A DNA stretch of 64,000 nt from positions 1,400,001 through 1,464,000 of the forward strand of contig JALDRJ010000002.1 in the NCBI GenBank assembly GCA_031315865.1, given 5' to 3'. The DNA is from Nitrospirales bacterium. GTDB lineage: Bacteria; Nitrospirota; Nitrospiria; Nitrospirales; UBA8639. The stretch's first letter is position 1. Each line of letters begins with the position of its first letter. The notes under the pieces are model-generated. The model was not told the origin of the DNA, ran no database searches, and worked only from the letters and a program-made list of their open reading frames with translations. The position numbers were made by a program, and so were the translations under genes. Of this stretch, positions 50,873-60,697 are shown piece after piece.

Positions 50873-51788
50873 ATTCCTTGGATGAAAGCGAGTCGGATTG
50901 AAGGGCGGAGGATGTCTGCGGACAGTGCAGGTGCGTGTTGAGAAATGCACGCACGCGAGTCTCGTACTCTGCCGGCGCATACAGGTGGAAGTCTTGGTGA
51001 CGAGCGCCTGTGATGAGCCAGAGTTCCTTTGGCGACTGCGCCTGAGAAAAAAGAGCTTCCGTTTCCGATCGCAACGTGTGTTGATCGTCGGTGCCGCCTA
51101 TGACGAGGGTCGGAACCGGTAACGAGTGAATGGCGTCGATTGGACGCAAGCCGGCAGGGTCGATCCCATAGAAAAAATGAAAGTGCCATAACAGGGGATA
51201 GGCCAAAAGCGGAGCCAGCAGCCCCACTTTCTGTCGTACCCGATTGACTATGGCTTGATCGAGCGTCGAAAACACGGCTTCGAGGATCAAGACGTCGGCT
51301 TGTAACGACGCATCTGTTAAGACTGCGGCCGTACCGCCCAATGAAAACCCGATCAGGCCGATTTGGCTCGACGGATTTCCCTGCCTCACATACTGAATGG
51401 CCGCTCGAACGTCTTCTTTTTCCAATGCGCCGTACGTAATCGTCTCTCCTTCACTTTCCCCATGGGCTTGAAAATCGAACAGCAGCACGGAATAGCCGGC
51501 GTCATGTAAAAACGGAACGCGACTGGCCATGCCGAGACGATTGCTTCTTACTGCATGCATGAGAATCACGGTGCCGCATGCGGGATTTCCAGGGACGAGC
51601 CATCCTGCAAGCTGTTTCCCGCTGGGGTCTAAAAACTGAATGGACTGGGGGCGAGGCACAAACGAAGATGGACTGATGCGGGTATGAGCAGGGGCTGTGA
51701 GTTGCGTGCCCATCCAATACGTTCCAGCCAGGATGATCAGAATGCCGACACTGGATAGCCAGACGACGTACTTGAAGAACTTAGTCAT
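50862..51788 (-). CDS. Alpha/beta-hydrolase with N-terminal membrane anchor
   Basis: 308 residues from ATG 51788 (the frame runs to GTG 51836). N-terminal YVVWLSSVGILIILAGTYW is a signal anchor. Serine hydrolase core: GTVILMHAVRSNRLGM near 80, VLLFDFQAHGESEGE near 104, LIGFSLGGTAAVL (nucleophile elbow) near 155, TLVIGGTDDQHTL near 240 (Asp), GARHQDFHLY near 268 (His). Acts outside the cytoplasmic membrane; substrate unknown. Converges with the TRL pair with a short overlap. Confidence 0.86.
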   Translation of the reverse strand: MTKFFKYVVWLSSVGILIILAGTYWMGTQLTAPAHTRISPSSFVPRPQSIQFLDPSGKQLAGWLVPGNPACGTVILMHAVRSNRLGMASRVPFLHDAGYSVLLFDFQAHGESEGETITYGALEKEDVRAAIQYVRQGNPSSQIGLIGFSLGGTAAVLTDASLQADVLILEAVFSTLDQAIVNRVRQKVGLLAPLLAYPLLWHFHFFYGIDPAGLRPIDAIHSLPVPTLVIGGTDDQHTLRSETEALFSQAQSPKELWLITGARHQDFHLYAPAEYETRVRAFLNTHLHCPQTSSALQSDSLSSKEFTP

Positions 51789-51989
51789 TGGAGTGGATGA
51801 GTCGCTTTCACCGGAATACCTGTGAATTCCCCCCACATCTGCTCATTGTACAGGAAAGCCATACACCAGCCCATTGAGGAAATATCAGTCTGTTGGGCGT
51901 AGCGGATAACTTTTATCTTGCCAAGGCCGTGAAGCAGCGATTACGGTAGGACTATTTCCCGTACATTGATTCGTTGAAGGAGCAACCCC

Positions 51990-53651
51990 ATGGCTGAATT
52001 TCAGTACCAAAAAATTTTTGAACATGCCGTCGATAAGACGAGATACCGGAAGCTGACATCAGAATTCGTCTCTACGACCGTCTTTGAAGGTCAAGAAATC
52101 CTCAAAGTGCAACCGGAAGCCTTGACGTTGTTGGCGCGTGAGGCGATGGATGATGTCACGCATTTGTTACGATCCAGCCATTTGAAGCAATTAGCTAAAA
52201 TTTTGGAAGATCCCGAAGCCTCAGAGAACGATCGGTTTGTCGCCCTGGAACTGCTCAAGAATGCCAATATTGCCGCGGGGCGTGTGCTGCCGGGTTGTCA
52301 GGACACGGGAACGGCCATCGCGCTTGGATATAAAGGACAACACGTCTTTACAACCGGGAATGACGCTGAAGCGCTTTCCCGGGGCATCTACGAAGCGTAC
52401 GACCAACGGAATTTGCGGTATTCGCAAATGGCTCCACTGGATATGTACACCGAGAAAAACACCGGCACAAACTTACCGGCCCAGATCGACCTCTATGCAG
52501 ACTCGGGTACCGATTATCGCCTATTGTTCATCGCCAAGGGGGGAGGGTCGGCTAACAAAACCTTTTTATATCAAGAGACCAAGGCTCTACTGAACCCGGC
52601 GTCGCTGCGAAAATTCGTCGCGGAAAAAATTCGGACGATTGGGACATCCGCATGTCCGCCGTATCATCTCGCGTTGGTCATTGGTGGTCTGTCGGCGGAG
52701 TTCACGTTGAAAACCGTCAAGCTTGCCAGCTGTCATTATTTGGATGATCTTCCGACCTCCGGAAACGAACTGGGCAGGGCCTTTCGAGACCTCGAGTTAG
52801 AAAAAGAGATTCTACAGCTTTGCGCAGAGACCGGAATCGGTGCGCAATTTGGCGGAAAATATTTCGCCCATGACGTGCGGGTCATCCGCTTGCCACGACA
52901 TGGGGCTTCTTGTCCTGTAGGGCTTGGAGTGTCATGCTCGGCTGATCGACAAATCCTGGGGAAAATTTGCAAGGATGGCGTCTTTCTGGAACAGCTTGAA
53001 ACGAACCCAGCCCAATACCTTCCGGAGGTCACCGAAAAAGACCTGGAGGGCGAAGTGGTCAAGATCGACCTGAATCGACCCATGTCCGAAATCCTGGCCG
53101 GGTTGAGGAAGCATCCTGTGGCTACTCGACTGTCACTCACCGGGCCGCTTGTCGTTGCGCGTGACATTGCGCATGCCAAACTCAAAGAACGGTTGGACTC
53201 GGGAGAGGGGTTGCCTCAATACATCAAAGATCATGCGGTCTATTACGCGGGGCCAGCCAAAAAACCGGATGGATTGCCCTCGGGTTCTTTTGGTCCCACC
53301 ACCGCTGGCCGTATGGATTCGTACGTGGATCAATTTCAGGCAGCAGGCGGAAGCATGATCATGCTGGCGAAAGGCAATCGCTCCAAGCAGGTGCGCGACG
53401 CCTGCGGCAAGTATGGCGGGTTTTACCTGGGCTCAATCGGCGGGCCAGCCGCACGTCTGGCCGAACATAGCATCAAAAAGGTTGAAGTTCTGGAATACGA
53501 AGAACTCGGAATGGAAGCGGTTTGGAGGATCGAAGTCGAAGACTTTCCAGCCTTCATCGTCGTCAACCACGAAGGGAAAGACTTTTATGCCGACCTGGAC
53601 GCCCAACGGCCAGCTACACTTGTTCAGGTAACGGAAAGAAGTGAGTCATAG
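51990..53651 (+). CDS. fumA: Class I fumarate hydratase (Fe-S dependent)
   Basis: 553 residues. Interconverts fumarate and malate using an oxygen-sensitive 4Fe-4S cluster; FumA/FumB of E. coli are alike in length. Cluster cysteines lie in [15 protein letters not shown] near 103, [12 protein letters not shown] near 243 and a [15 protein letters not shown] stretch near 312. The C-terminal half shows [19 protein letters not shown] near 388, [19 protein letters not shown] near 417 and [22 protein letters not shown] 51990 follows AAGGAGCAACCC. The remaining TCA cycle is elsewhere. Confidence 0.95.
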   Translation: MAEFQYQKIFEHAVDKTRYRKLTSEFVSTTVFEGQEILKVQPEALTLLAREAMDDVTHLLRSSHLKQLAKILEDPEASENDRFVALELLKNANIAAGRVLPGCQDTGTAIALGYKGQHVFTTGNDAEALSRGIYEAYDQRNLRYSQMAPLDMYTEKNTGTNLPAQIDLYADSGTDYRLLFIAKGGGSANKTFLYQETKALLNPASLRKFVAEKIRTIGTSACPPYHLALVIGGLSAEFTLKTVKLASCHYLDDLPTSGNELGRAFRDLELEKEILQLCAETGIGAQFGGKYFAHDVRVIRLPRHGASCPVGLGVSCSADRQILGKICKDGVFLEQLETNPAQYLPEVTEKDLEGEVVKIDLNRPMSEILAGLRKHPVATRLSLTGPLVVARDIAHAKLKERLDSGEGLPQYIKDHAVYYAGPAKKPDGLPSGSFGPTTAGRMDSYVDQFQAAGGSMIMLAKGNRSKQVRDACGKYGGFYLGSIGGPAARLAEHSIKKVEVLEYEELGMEAVWRIEVEDFPAFIVVNHEGKDFYADLDAQRPATLVQVTERSES

Positions 53652-54259
53652 CAAATGTAATATAATCGAATTTTTCGAGAGAACATAACTGACTAGGAGT
53701 ATTCAATCTGACATTTATCCTCATGTTAGGTGCCAAATATGAGTAAGAGGAGATGCTCAGGTTGAGCCCCGGTTGTCACTCGCTGAGTTTCCAGAGCAAC
53801 ATTTCGTCAGCTTGCTGTTGGGATCTTCATTATCAAAATAGATACGATGAATACATAATTAGATACAAGCCTAGTTAATTCCTCACGTTCTTTCTCCAGA
53901 GATTCTCCTCCTTTCGATCAACAATTGCTGGAAAAACCAACTGATTTTCCGACGTTTCAATTGGCTCGTTCAGGTTCGTTCTATCTGGTACGACGTTTGC
54001 TTTCTCGCGGGTAGAACGAACCGGATCAGTTCTCACTCTGCCCCGTCCCTTCGAGATGGCCGCTCTTGGGTCTGGTGGTGAAAAGTATCTAGTCTCGTCT
54101 CTTCAACTGCCACAGTCCTGCGTGACGAAGATCGGTTTCCATGGAACCGTTCATCGAAGCTCTGTGCCATTCCGGCATAGGGAGCTTAGGATACTGAGGT
54201 GGTGAAAAGAGCGAAGGTAACAATAATGACGCGAAAACACGAATGAAAGGAATATGTAT
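53652..54259. other. 608-base intergenic region with an 11-bp inverted repeat
   Basis: Between the fumarase gene and the first S8 gene. GGTTCGTTCTA (53973-53983) and TAGAACGAACC (54012-54022) form a perfect 11-bp inverted repeat around a 28-base centre. No T run. No gene is supported; a minus-strand frame at 54089-54274 looks spurious. Confidence 0.5.
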
Positions 54260-56167
54260 ATGCCAATGTTTCACACGTCCAAATTGACGACAAGTCTGTG
54301 CTCGGTCATGATGGGCTATTCCATGGTGGTGGCACCGGTGTTTGGTGCCGACATGGAAGTGGTCGCCAAAAAGACAAAAATCATCAATGGGAAAGAGTAT
54401 GTTTTTACGAAGTATTTAGATGAGAAACATGACGTGAGGAGCATGATTCAGGATCGGACGGGGCAGAGAGTGAGTGAGAAGATGGTCGCTGGAGAACAAC
54501 GCCGGGTTATTGGAAAAAAATTACAAGCAGTCCTGGAACAAAAGGAAAGGGGGCTTGCTTATGGAGATCGAGTGACGGTCAACATTGCTTTAAATGTAGA
54601 AGTGTCAATGGTTCGGGAAGCCCCGCAATCTGGTGGAGGAGAGATAGTGCAAGGACGGACACTTGGCTCTGTCCTCAATGGACGCCAGCTTTCGGACGCT
54701 GAACTTCAACGTCAGAGCAAGACAGAAATGTCCCAGTTACGTAGTCGCCATGAACAAAGAATGGATCAGCAAAAGAAGCAAATTATGGCGTGGGCAAAAG
54801 AACATGGTTTCAGTCAACGAGCGGACGTTGAAAAAGCCGTTAAAGACGGCCGAACGATGGTGACGATCGAGTTGTCGAGATCAGAGATTCACGATCTGGT
54901 CCAATCTCGGGATATGAAAATCGCCGGGATTGAGCTGTATGAAGCTGGAGAAGATGATATTGCTCAAGCCATGTTGGACACCAGTGTCAATCCCACGGCT
55001 CTTACGAATACGAACACGCGGGGAAGCACGATCGGCGTCTATATGACTGAAAGTGGTTGTGCCAATGAAACCCGGATTACGAACTACAATCGTTTATCTG
55101 GCAGCGAAACGGATCATTCCAGAAACGTGGGCGCGATCATTCGGGCGGTGTCTCCCGATTCGTTTCTCTATTGCCGCGGTGGTGCCGTGTTGCCAACCTC
55201 TATCGATCTCAATGGATTGCGTCTCTTTGGCATTCAAATCATCCCACCCCTCGATCCACCAATCCACATCGTGACTCGTTCGCACAGTACCAATGATAAT
55301 ACGGACTATACGTCCCTTGATCGCGAGTGGGACAATTTTGTGTATAACGAGAACATTGCAGTCTTTAATAGCGGTGGGAACACAGGAAATGGTACGGGAA
55401 ATGTCCGGTCGCCAGGTAAAGGGCTGAATGTGATTACGGTCGGAAACTATGATGATGCGACCGATACCATTTGGGGGAGCTCGCCATTTGTTGATCCAGA
55501 GACGGGCAACGAGAAGCCAGAAGTGGCGGCACCTGGCCGGAGTATTGCTGCCGGAGGATTTACGATGACCGGGACAAGTCAATCGACTCCCCACGCTGCA
55601 GCTTTTGCGGCCGATATGATGTCAGATCCCTTTCGTCCTTGGTTGAGGCATCGGCCATACTTATTGAAAGCCAACATGTTGGCGGGGGCGACCGATGATA
55701 TCGCGTCGAACAATTCCACCTCCCAACTGGAAAAGGCCGGTCTGGGAGGGATTGATTTTGCCAGTGCGCATCTGAATGGCTGGTATTGGTACTGGTCCGG
55801 AAACAACAACGCCTTCGACTCGTTCGCGAGTAACGACGGGAACGATGATCAGTACATCGAAAAGAAGTTTTATATCTCCAATTCCTGGGACAAGGTTCGC
55901 GCGGTTATCAGCTGGCTCAACAGAGGGAGCTACACCTATGACCATCGGAATGATACCCATCCGATCGGTATGGATCTGGATTTCCGGGTGTATGATCCCA
56001 ACGGCAACTATGTGGGGAGCTCCGCTTCTTGGGACAACCCATACGAGAAAGTCGAGTTTACGCCAACGGTGTCTGGCAACTATACGTTTAAGATCAACCG
56101 CTATGCCAATCGGGATACCGCTTCAAACCTGCGATTAGGGATGCAAGTGAATCTGTACGATGAATAG
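54260..56167 (+). CDS. Secreted subtilisin-like (S8) protein with Glu in the Asp position
   Basis: 635 residues from ATG 54260, with AAAGG nine bases upstream; ATG 54254 is also possible. Signal peptide with hydrophobic SVMMGYSMVVAPVFG, cleavage near FGA. A 230-residue charged pro-region (LRSRHEQRMDQQKKQIMAW) precedes the catalytic domain: IGVYMTESGCAN (E264 where subtilisins have Asp of DTG), TDHSRNVGAII (H286), FNSGGNTGNG (N374 oxyanion), MTGTSQSTPHAAAFAAD (S440). A C-terminal P-domain or jelly-roll of about 110 residues follows (GMDLDFRVYDPNGNYVGSS). A secreted peptidase or pseudo-peptidase. Confidence 0.85.
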   Translation: MPMFHTSKLTTSLCSVMMGYSMVVAPVFGADMEVVAKKTKIINGKEYVFTKYLDEKHDVRSMIQDRTGQRVSEKMVAGEQRRVIGKKLQAVLEQKERGLAYGDRVTVNIALNVEVSMVREAPQSGGGEIVQGRTLGSVLNGRQLSDAELQRQSKTEMSQLRSRHEQRMDQQKKQIMAWAKEHGFSQRADVEKAVKDGRTMVTIELSRSEIHDLVQSRDMKIAGIELYEAGEDDIAQAMLDTSVNPTALTNTNTRGSTIGVYMTESGCANETRITNYNRLSGSETDHSRNVGAIIRAVSPDSFLYCRGGAVLPTSIDLNGLRLFGIQIIPPLDPPIHIVTRSHSTNDNTDYTSLDREWDNFVYNENIAVFNSGGNTGNGTGNVRSPGKGLNVITVGNYDDATDTIWGSSPFVDPETGNEKPEVAAPGRSIAAGGFTMTGTSQSTPHAAAFAADMMSDPFRPWLRHRPYLLKANMLAGATDDIASNNSTSQLEKAGLGGIDFASAHLNGWYWYWSGNNNAFDSFASNDGNDDQYIEKKFYISNSWDKVRAVISWLNRGSYTYDHRNDTHPIGMDLDFRVYDPNGNYVGSSASWDNPYEKVEFTPTVSGNYTFKINRYANRDTASNLRLGMQVNLYDE

Positions 56168-56191
56168 CTAATTGAGAATGTCAACTTCTAA

Positions 56192-56225
56192 AAGGAGGAC
56201 TCGGAGCAAGCTCGGGGTCCTCCTT
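56192..56225 (+). terminator. Rho-independent-type hairpin after the first S8 gene
   Basis: AAGGAGGAC (56192-56200) pairs perfectly over nine bases with GTCCTCCTT (56217-56225), followed by CTT. It begins 25 bases after the stop at 56167. The T run is short. Confidence 0.65.
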
Positions 56226-56262
56226 CTTAGCCTAAAATAAGTACCGAATGTGTTCCTTTGTT

Positions 56263-56297
56263 TATCCAATTTGATACACTATGAATCGAATTGGATA
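56263..56297. repeat. 13-bp inverted repeat between the S8 genes
   Basis: TATCCAATTTGAT (56263-56275) and ATCGAATTGGATA (56285-56297) pair over 13 bases with one G-T wobble, nine-base loop. It lies between the terminator-like hairpin and the second S8 gene, 305 bases upstream of it, so it may be an operator or a second hairpin. Confidence 0.5.
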
Positions 56298-56601
56298 GCG
56301 AGCCCCTCTTTATTTAAGCCCTCTTTTGCTTTTTTCGTCTTCATAATCATTGAATTTCCTTGCCATACCTGATTGTTTGAAAAAAATAAATTCTCAACTT
56401 CCTCTCATTGCTTTGGTGCGTCTTTTGCTTGGATACGCTCATGAATAGAAGCGTGCAGGTAAACGTTGTCCCCGTGCAGGTTAGGCAGCATGGAATTTCT
56501 ACAAACAGAAGCCTCAAACAGAAGATAGAGTTAAATACTTGCGGTCGTTCCAACATGAAACGCACGGATGTTCGTTACAAGATGCCTAGGAGAGGTACAT
56601 G

Positions 56602-58977
56602 ATGAAACAGAGCAGGCGTTGGCTTCTCATGAACAGCAACATGATGGTTTCACTCCTGATCCTATTGGGATTCAGCATTGGCTTGGCCGAGGCCGCTGAT
56701 CGTCCTTCCCTTCCTCAGTCAGCCTTACGTCAGATTGAGGCCTTGATGCTCGAAAAATCATCCCGGTCTCCCGTGCAACAAAAAATCAGTTCACGCTTGT
56801 GGTATGCCAGTAAGATGCGGCGGGGTGACGCGATTGCCAACGGGGTTTCGCGCTTACGAAGTCGTGTGGAAGTGTCCCGGGACAATACCACGCTCGTGGA
56901 TATTCGAGCCGTCGTGTCAGAGTCGGTTCTAGCGCAAATTGAGGCGGTGGGCGGGACGATCGTAAATCAATTCCCACGGCGTCGGGCAATTAGAGCCAGA
57001 ATTCCCATTGACCAAGTGGAAACGATCGCCACGATGCCGCAAATTCAGTTTCTCAAGCCTGCGGATACGATGATGAGAAATTCTCATTCAAGTTCAGCGG
57101 TGAATGTCACCGAAGGCGATGTGGCAAGTAAGGCGGACCAGGCCCGTGAAGTGTTTAACGTAGATGGGACAGGTATAAAAATTGGAGTTTTGTCGGATGG
57201 AGTCGATTCTTTAGCCGATAGGCAAGCCTCGGGTGATGTGCCCGAGAATGTGACGGTATTGCCGGGGCAGGCTGGTTCGGGAGACGAAGGGACAGCCATA
57301 CTTGAGATCGTTCATGATCTGGCGCCTGCGGCCGAATTGCTGTTTGCGACGGCTTTAAATGGACAAGTCTCGTTCGCAGAAAATATTGAAGCGCTTCGAA
57401 CCGCCGGGGCCGATGTCATTGTCGATGATATCTTTTATTTTGCCGAACCGACGTTCCAGGATGGGGTGATCGCTCAGGCGGTCAACTCCGTCGCTCATCA
57501 GGGGGCGTTATACTTTTCCGCTGCCGGAAATTCTGGAAATGTGAATGATGGCACCTCAGGAGTCTGGGAGGGAGACTTTGTGGCGATCGATGCTCCGGCT
57601 GTCCTTGGCGACGGGGTGATCGCACATGATTTTGGCGGAGGAACAAATGCGAATCGTATCACCGTGGACCCTCCGTTTGTGATGACGCTTTCCTGGGCAG
57701 ATCCACAAGGTCAGTCAGGGAATGATTATGATCTTTACCTTCTAAGCCCTGATTTAACGCAGGTGTTTGATGCGTCAACTAACGTACAGTCCGGCACGCA
57801 AGATCCCTTGGAACTGATCGATTCGGGACCATTCAATGATATCGGCAATCGGCTGGTTATCGTGAAAACGTTCGGAGAGGACCGCTACCTTCACTTGAAC
57901 ACCCATCGAGGGCAGTTGGGATTGGCGACCGACGGGCAAACTTCCGGCCATGCGGCGACGTCAGGGGCCTTTGGCGTCGCCGCGGTGAATGTGGCGACCG
58001 CGAATGGAGGAGTGTTTACGGGAGGAGCAGATAATCCAGTCGAGACATTCAACTCCGACGGTCCGAGACGAATGTTTTTCGATGAAAATGGTGTTCCTGT
58101 GACCCCGGGCAATTTTTCTTCAACCGGAGGTCTTGTCCTTCAAAAACCGGACCTGGCTTCGGCGGACGGGGTGATGACCTCGACGCCAGGATTTAATCCT
58201 TTTTTTGGAACATCGGCTGCCGCTCCTCATGCGGCCGGAATTGCGGCTCTTGTATTGGAGGCGAATCCCAATCTCACTCCTTCGGAAGTTCGTGACATCC
58301 TTACATCCACAGCCTTGGATATTGAGGAGGCCGGAGTGGATCGGGACTCAGGGTATGGGATCGTTGATGCCTTTGCCGCGGTTGGTGCGGTGGGTTCAGG
58401 CGATCCACAGATTATCAGCCCTCTTCCTGGCACAACCTTCGATGATTCATTAGCTGTGTTTGAATGGTCTGCCAATGGGACGACGGTTACGGATTGGTGG
58501 CTGTACGTTGGGACGGCTCTAGGGAAAAGCAATATCCATAATAGCGGTCCATTAGACAGCCAGACGCTTTCGGCCTTCGTCGCCGGTCTTCCGACCAATG
58601 GTCAAACAATATCTGTTCGTCTATGGTATCGAACCGATTCCTGGAAATTTCTCGACGTGCAATACACGGCTCTGAAAGTTCCAGGAATCTTGGATCCGCG
58701 TCCATGGTCCCTGTTGACGACGAGAGAAGTGACATTCAAGGGAGAACCGACTGCCGATGCGCATCAGCATTGGCTCTGGATCGGGACCAAAAAAGGAAGA
58801 GCTGACGTTCTCAGCCAGAACATGGGACAGTCCAACGAGTTGATGGTCGAGAGGCTGCCAGTGTTTGGACGTATCTTCGTGCGCTATTGGACCAGACTGG
58901 GAGGCGGCTGGCGATACCGGGACCAGTCCTATTTCATGTGGGCCATACCCAATAGGGCGCCTTCTGGGATGCCCTAG
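56602..58977 (+). CDS. Secreted S8-like protein with Glu at the His position and two C-terminal carbohydrate-like modules
   Basis: 791 residues from ATG 56602, six bases after AGGAGAGG (56588-56595); the adjoining ATG 56599 is too close. Signal peptide VSLLILLGFSIGLA, cleavage near AEA. Subtilisin-fold core: IKIGVLSDGVD (D199), GSGDEGTAILEIVHDLAP (E229 where HGTxV usually has His), YFSAAGNSG (N310), FFGTSAAAPHAAG (S538). The DEGxAxLxIVHD form is a recurrent branch, as I recall, in bacterial S8 proteins. Two C-terminal repeats near 610-700 and 700-785 share W-x-L-x-V/I-G-T...G, and W-K-F-L-D-V-Q/W-R-Y-R-D-Q-Y strands. An enzyme of unusual chemistry or a non-catalytic relative. Confidence 0.85.
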   Translation: MKQSRRWLLMNSNMMVSLLILLGFSIGLAEAADRPSLPQSALRQIEALMLEKSSRSPVQQKISSRLWYASKMRRGDAIANGVSRLRSRVEVSRDNTTLVDIRAVVSESVLAQIEAVGGTIVNQFPRRRAIRARIPIDQVETIATMPQIQFLKPADTMMRNSHSSSAVNVTEGDVASKADQAREVFNVDGTGIKIGVLSDGVDSLADRQASGDVPENVTVLPGQAGSGDEGTAILEIVHDLAPAAELLFATALNGQVSFAENIEALRTAGADVIVDDIFYFAEPTFQDGVIAQAVNSVAHQGALYFSAAGNSGNVNDGTSGVWEGDFVAIDAPAVLGDGVIAHDFGGGTNANRITVDPPFVMTLSWADPQGQSGNDYDLYLLSPDLTQVFDASTNVQSGTQDPLELIDSGPFNDIGNRLVIVKTFGEDRYLHLNTHRGQLGLATDGQTSGHAATSGAFGVAAVNVATANGGVFTGGADNPVETFNSDGPRRMFFDENGVPVTPGNFSSTGGLVLQKPDLASADGVMTSTPGFNPFFGTSAAAPHAAGIAALVLEANPNLTPSEVRDILTSTALDIEEAGVDRDSGYGIVDAFAAVGAVGSGDPQIISPLPGTTFDDSLAVFEWSANGTTVTDWWLYVGTALGKSNIHNSGPLDSQTLSAFVAGLPTNGQTISVRLWYRTDSWKFLDVQYTALKVPGILDPRPWSLLTTREVTFKGEPTADAHQHWLWIGTKKGRADVLSQNMGQSNELMVERLPVFGRIFVRYWTRLGGGWRYRDQSYFMWAIPNRAPSGMP

Positions 58978-58996
58978 CGGCAGGCTGATGAGTTTC

Positions 58997-59749
58997 TTAC
59001 AGTTGCGTCATGCCTCCATCGACGGTCAAGTCGATGCCCATGATGTAGGAGGAGTCATCCGAAGCCAGAAACAATGCGGCTTTGGCGACTTCCTCAGATG
59101 TGCCCATGCGTTTCATGGGGTTTTCCTTCATAAAACCTTCCTGGACCTCGGGTAATGATTCTTTCGGGATACCGATTTTTTCAAAAATCGGTGTATCGAT
59201 AGGTCCCGGAGCGACGGCGTTGACTCTGATTTTGCTTTCAAACAACTCTCCTGCCAAGGTTCGGGCAAGGCTGCGGACAGCGGCTTTCGTGGCCGCGTAG
59301 ATATTCGTCCCGGCAAACCCTTTTTGATCGGCAATGGAAGAGTTGAAAATGACGGAGGCGCCCTCTCGAAGGAGAGGCAACGCTTTTTGAACGTTAAAAA
59401 ACAGGCCTTTGAAGTTCACATTGACCATGTGATCGAATGTGGCTTCATCCATGGTCGTGAACGGACCAAACGTCGCGACGCCAGCGTTGAGAAAGAGCAC
59501 ATCAATCTTGCCAACCTTCTCGTTGATGGTTGCGTACAAGGCATCAATGTCCTGCATGTTGCCGGCATCCGAAACAATTCCGACCGTCTTGCCTCCAATA
59601 TCCTGAACCGCCTGGTCGACCGCGTCTTGTCGGCGGCCGGTAATCACTACGGTGGCGCCTTCAGCATGGAAGAGTTTGGCCGTAGCTAACCCAATGCCGC
59701 TATTGCCTCCAGTAATGACCGCCACTTTGTTTTTCAGTTTATTTCCCAT
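58997..59749 (-). CDS. SDR-family oxidoreductase
   Basis: 250 residues. TGGNSGIG at 13-20 (cofactor binding), LFLNAGVATFGPF near 84, INSS-like NSSIADQKGFAGTNIYAATKAAV with Ser, Tyr and Lys near 137-155, and VNAVAPGPIDTPIF near 180. C-terminal FLASDDSSYIMGIDLTVDGG is typical of glucose 1-dehydrogenase-like SDRs. ATG 59749 has AAGGAGAG a few bases upstream. Stands alone. Confidence 0.92.
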   Translation of the reverse strand: MGNKLKNKVAVITGGNSGIGLATAKLFHAEGATVVITGRRQDAVDQAVQDIGGKTVGIVSDAGNMQDIDALYATINEKVGKIDVLFLNAGVATFGPFTTMDEATFDHMVNVNFKGLFFNVQKALPLLREGASVIFNSSIADQKGFAGTNIYAATKAAVRSLARTLAGELFESKIRVNAVAPGPIDTPIFEKIGIPKESLPEVQEGFMKENPMKRMGTSEEVAKAALFLASDDSSYIMGIDLTVDGGMTQL

Positions 59750-60049
59750 GAGATCTCTCCTTATTTTCTCTGATGTAAGAATGCTCTAAAATCGCAAGAA
59801 AGGCGGTAGATGTCAACACGAACATGATGACCAAGCTGACGTTTGAACGATTACGAAAATATATCTGGATGGCCCATGTAGCTCGTACCCTGTTTCTCAG
59901 ACCATGATAGCCATATACTGAATATTCTGTTAGTGTGAGCGCAACAATTCATCTTTAGTCTGGATCCGCTCGCCTCTCCATTTCCTGACAAAACCGCGAT
60001 CTTTTCCAGCCTACGCTGTATTCACTTTTTTATACGGAGGAATCATCTC
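59750..60049. other. Divergent intergenic region
   Basis: 300 bases, ending in the ACGGAGGAATCATCTC leader of the FKBP gene. No gene or strong repeat seen. Confidence 0.4.
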
Positions 60050-60589
60050 ATGGCGTTGCAAGCATTAGCCGTCAGAATGGTGTGCGCGTTTTTTCTGATC
60101 GCCGTTACATGTCTACCCATCGCGCAGGCGGAAGTTCCAGGCGATGCGGCCGGAACCGTCTCTGACGGAAAGACCATTTCAATGGAATATACCCTCACGC
60201 TCGATGATCAAAAGGTGGTGGACACCAACGTTGGGCGAGAACCGTTGAAGTTTACGCAGGGGGCGCATCAAATCATTCCGGGGCTGGAAACGGCGCTTGC
60301 GGGGATGAAAAAGGGTGAGAGCAAGCAGGTCACAGTCGAACCAGAACAAGCCTATGGCGTCCCTAACCCGAAGGCGATTCAAGAAATTCCTATTGATAAA
60401 ATTCCACCGGAGGCTCGAAAAATCGGAGCGACTCTTCAGGGAACGGATGCGCAAGGACGGACCGTCCATCCTCGAGTGGCGGAGGTGAAGGAGCAAGTCG
60501 TGGTTCTAGATTTTAATCATCCGCTGGCGGGCAAAACACTGAACTTTGACGTCAAAATTCTGGATATCGAAGACGCCCAAACCCCATAA
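60050..60589 (+). CDS. Exported FKBP-type peptidyl-prolyl isomerase (SlyD-like)
   Basis: 179 residues. Signal peptide (VRMVCAFFLIAVTCLPIAQA, cleavage near AQA-EV). SlyD-type FKBP domain with insert: GKTISMEYTLTLDDQKVVDTN near 46, GREPLKFTQGAHQIIPGLETAL near 68, GMKKGESKQVTVEPEQAYG near 92, then an insert-in-flap domain, and LDFNHPLAGKTLNFDVKIL near 157. It folds proteins outside the cytoplasm. Good ribosome site GGAGG; a hairpin terminator follows. Confidence 0.93.
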   Translation: MALQALAVRMVCAFFLIAVTCLPIAQAEVPGDAAGTVSDGKTISMEYTLTLDDQKVVDTNVGREPLKFTQGAHQIIPGLETALAGMKKGESKQVTVEPEQAYGVPNPKAIQEIPIDKIPPEARKIGATLQGTDAQGRTVHPRVAEVKEQVVVLDFNHPLAGKTLNFDVKILDIEDAQTP

Positions 60590-60605
60590 ATTCAGACTGC
60601 CGAGA

Positions 60606-60638
60606 AGGGATGAACCTTCCTTGGGAGGGTTCATCCTT
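60606..60638. terminator. Hairpin terminator between convergent genes
   Basis: AGGGATGAACC (60606-60616) pairs with GGTTCATCCTT (60628-60638), 11 bases including one G-T, with an 11-base loop and TTATTTCC after it. Lies between the FKBP gene and a minus-strand gene that ends at 60698. Confidence 0.65.
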
Positions 60639-60697
60639 ATTTCCTTCCCCCATTCCTTCGAGAAAAGAAGCTGAATCCCAAATGTCAGACAACGCGA

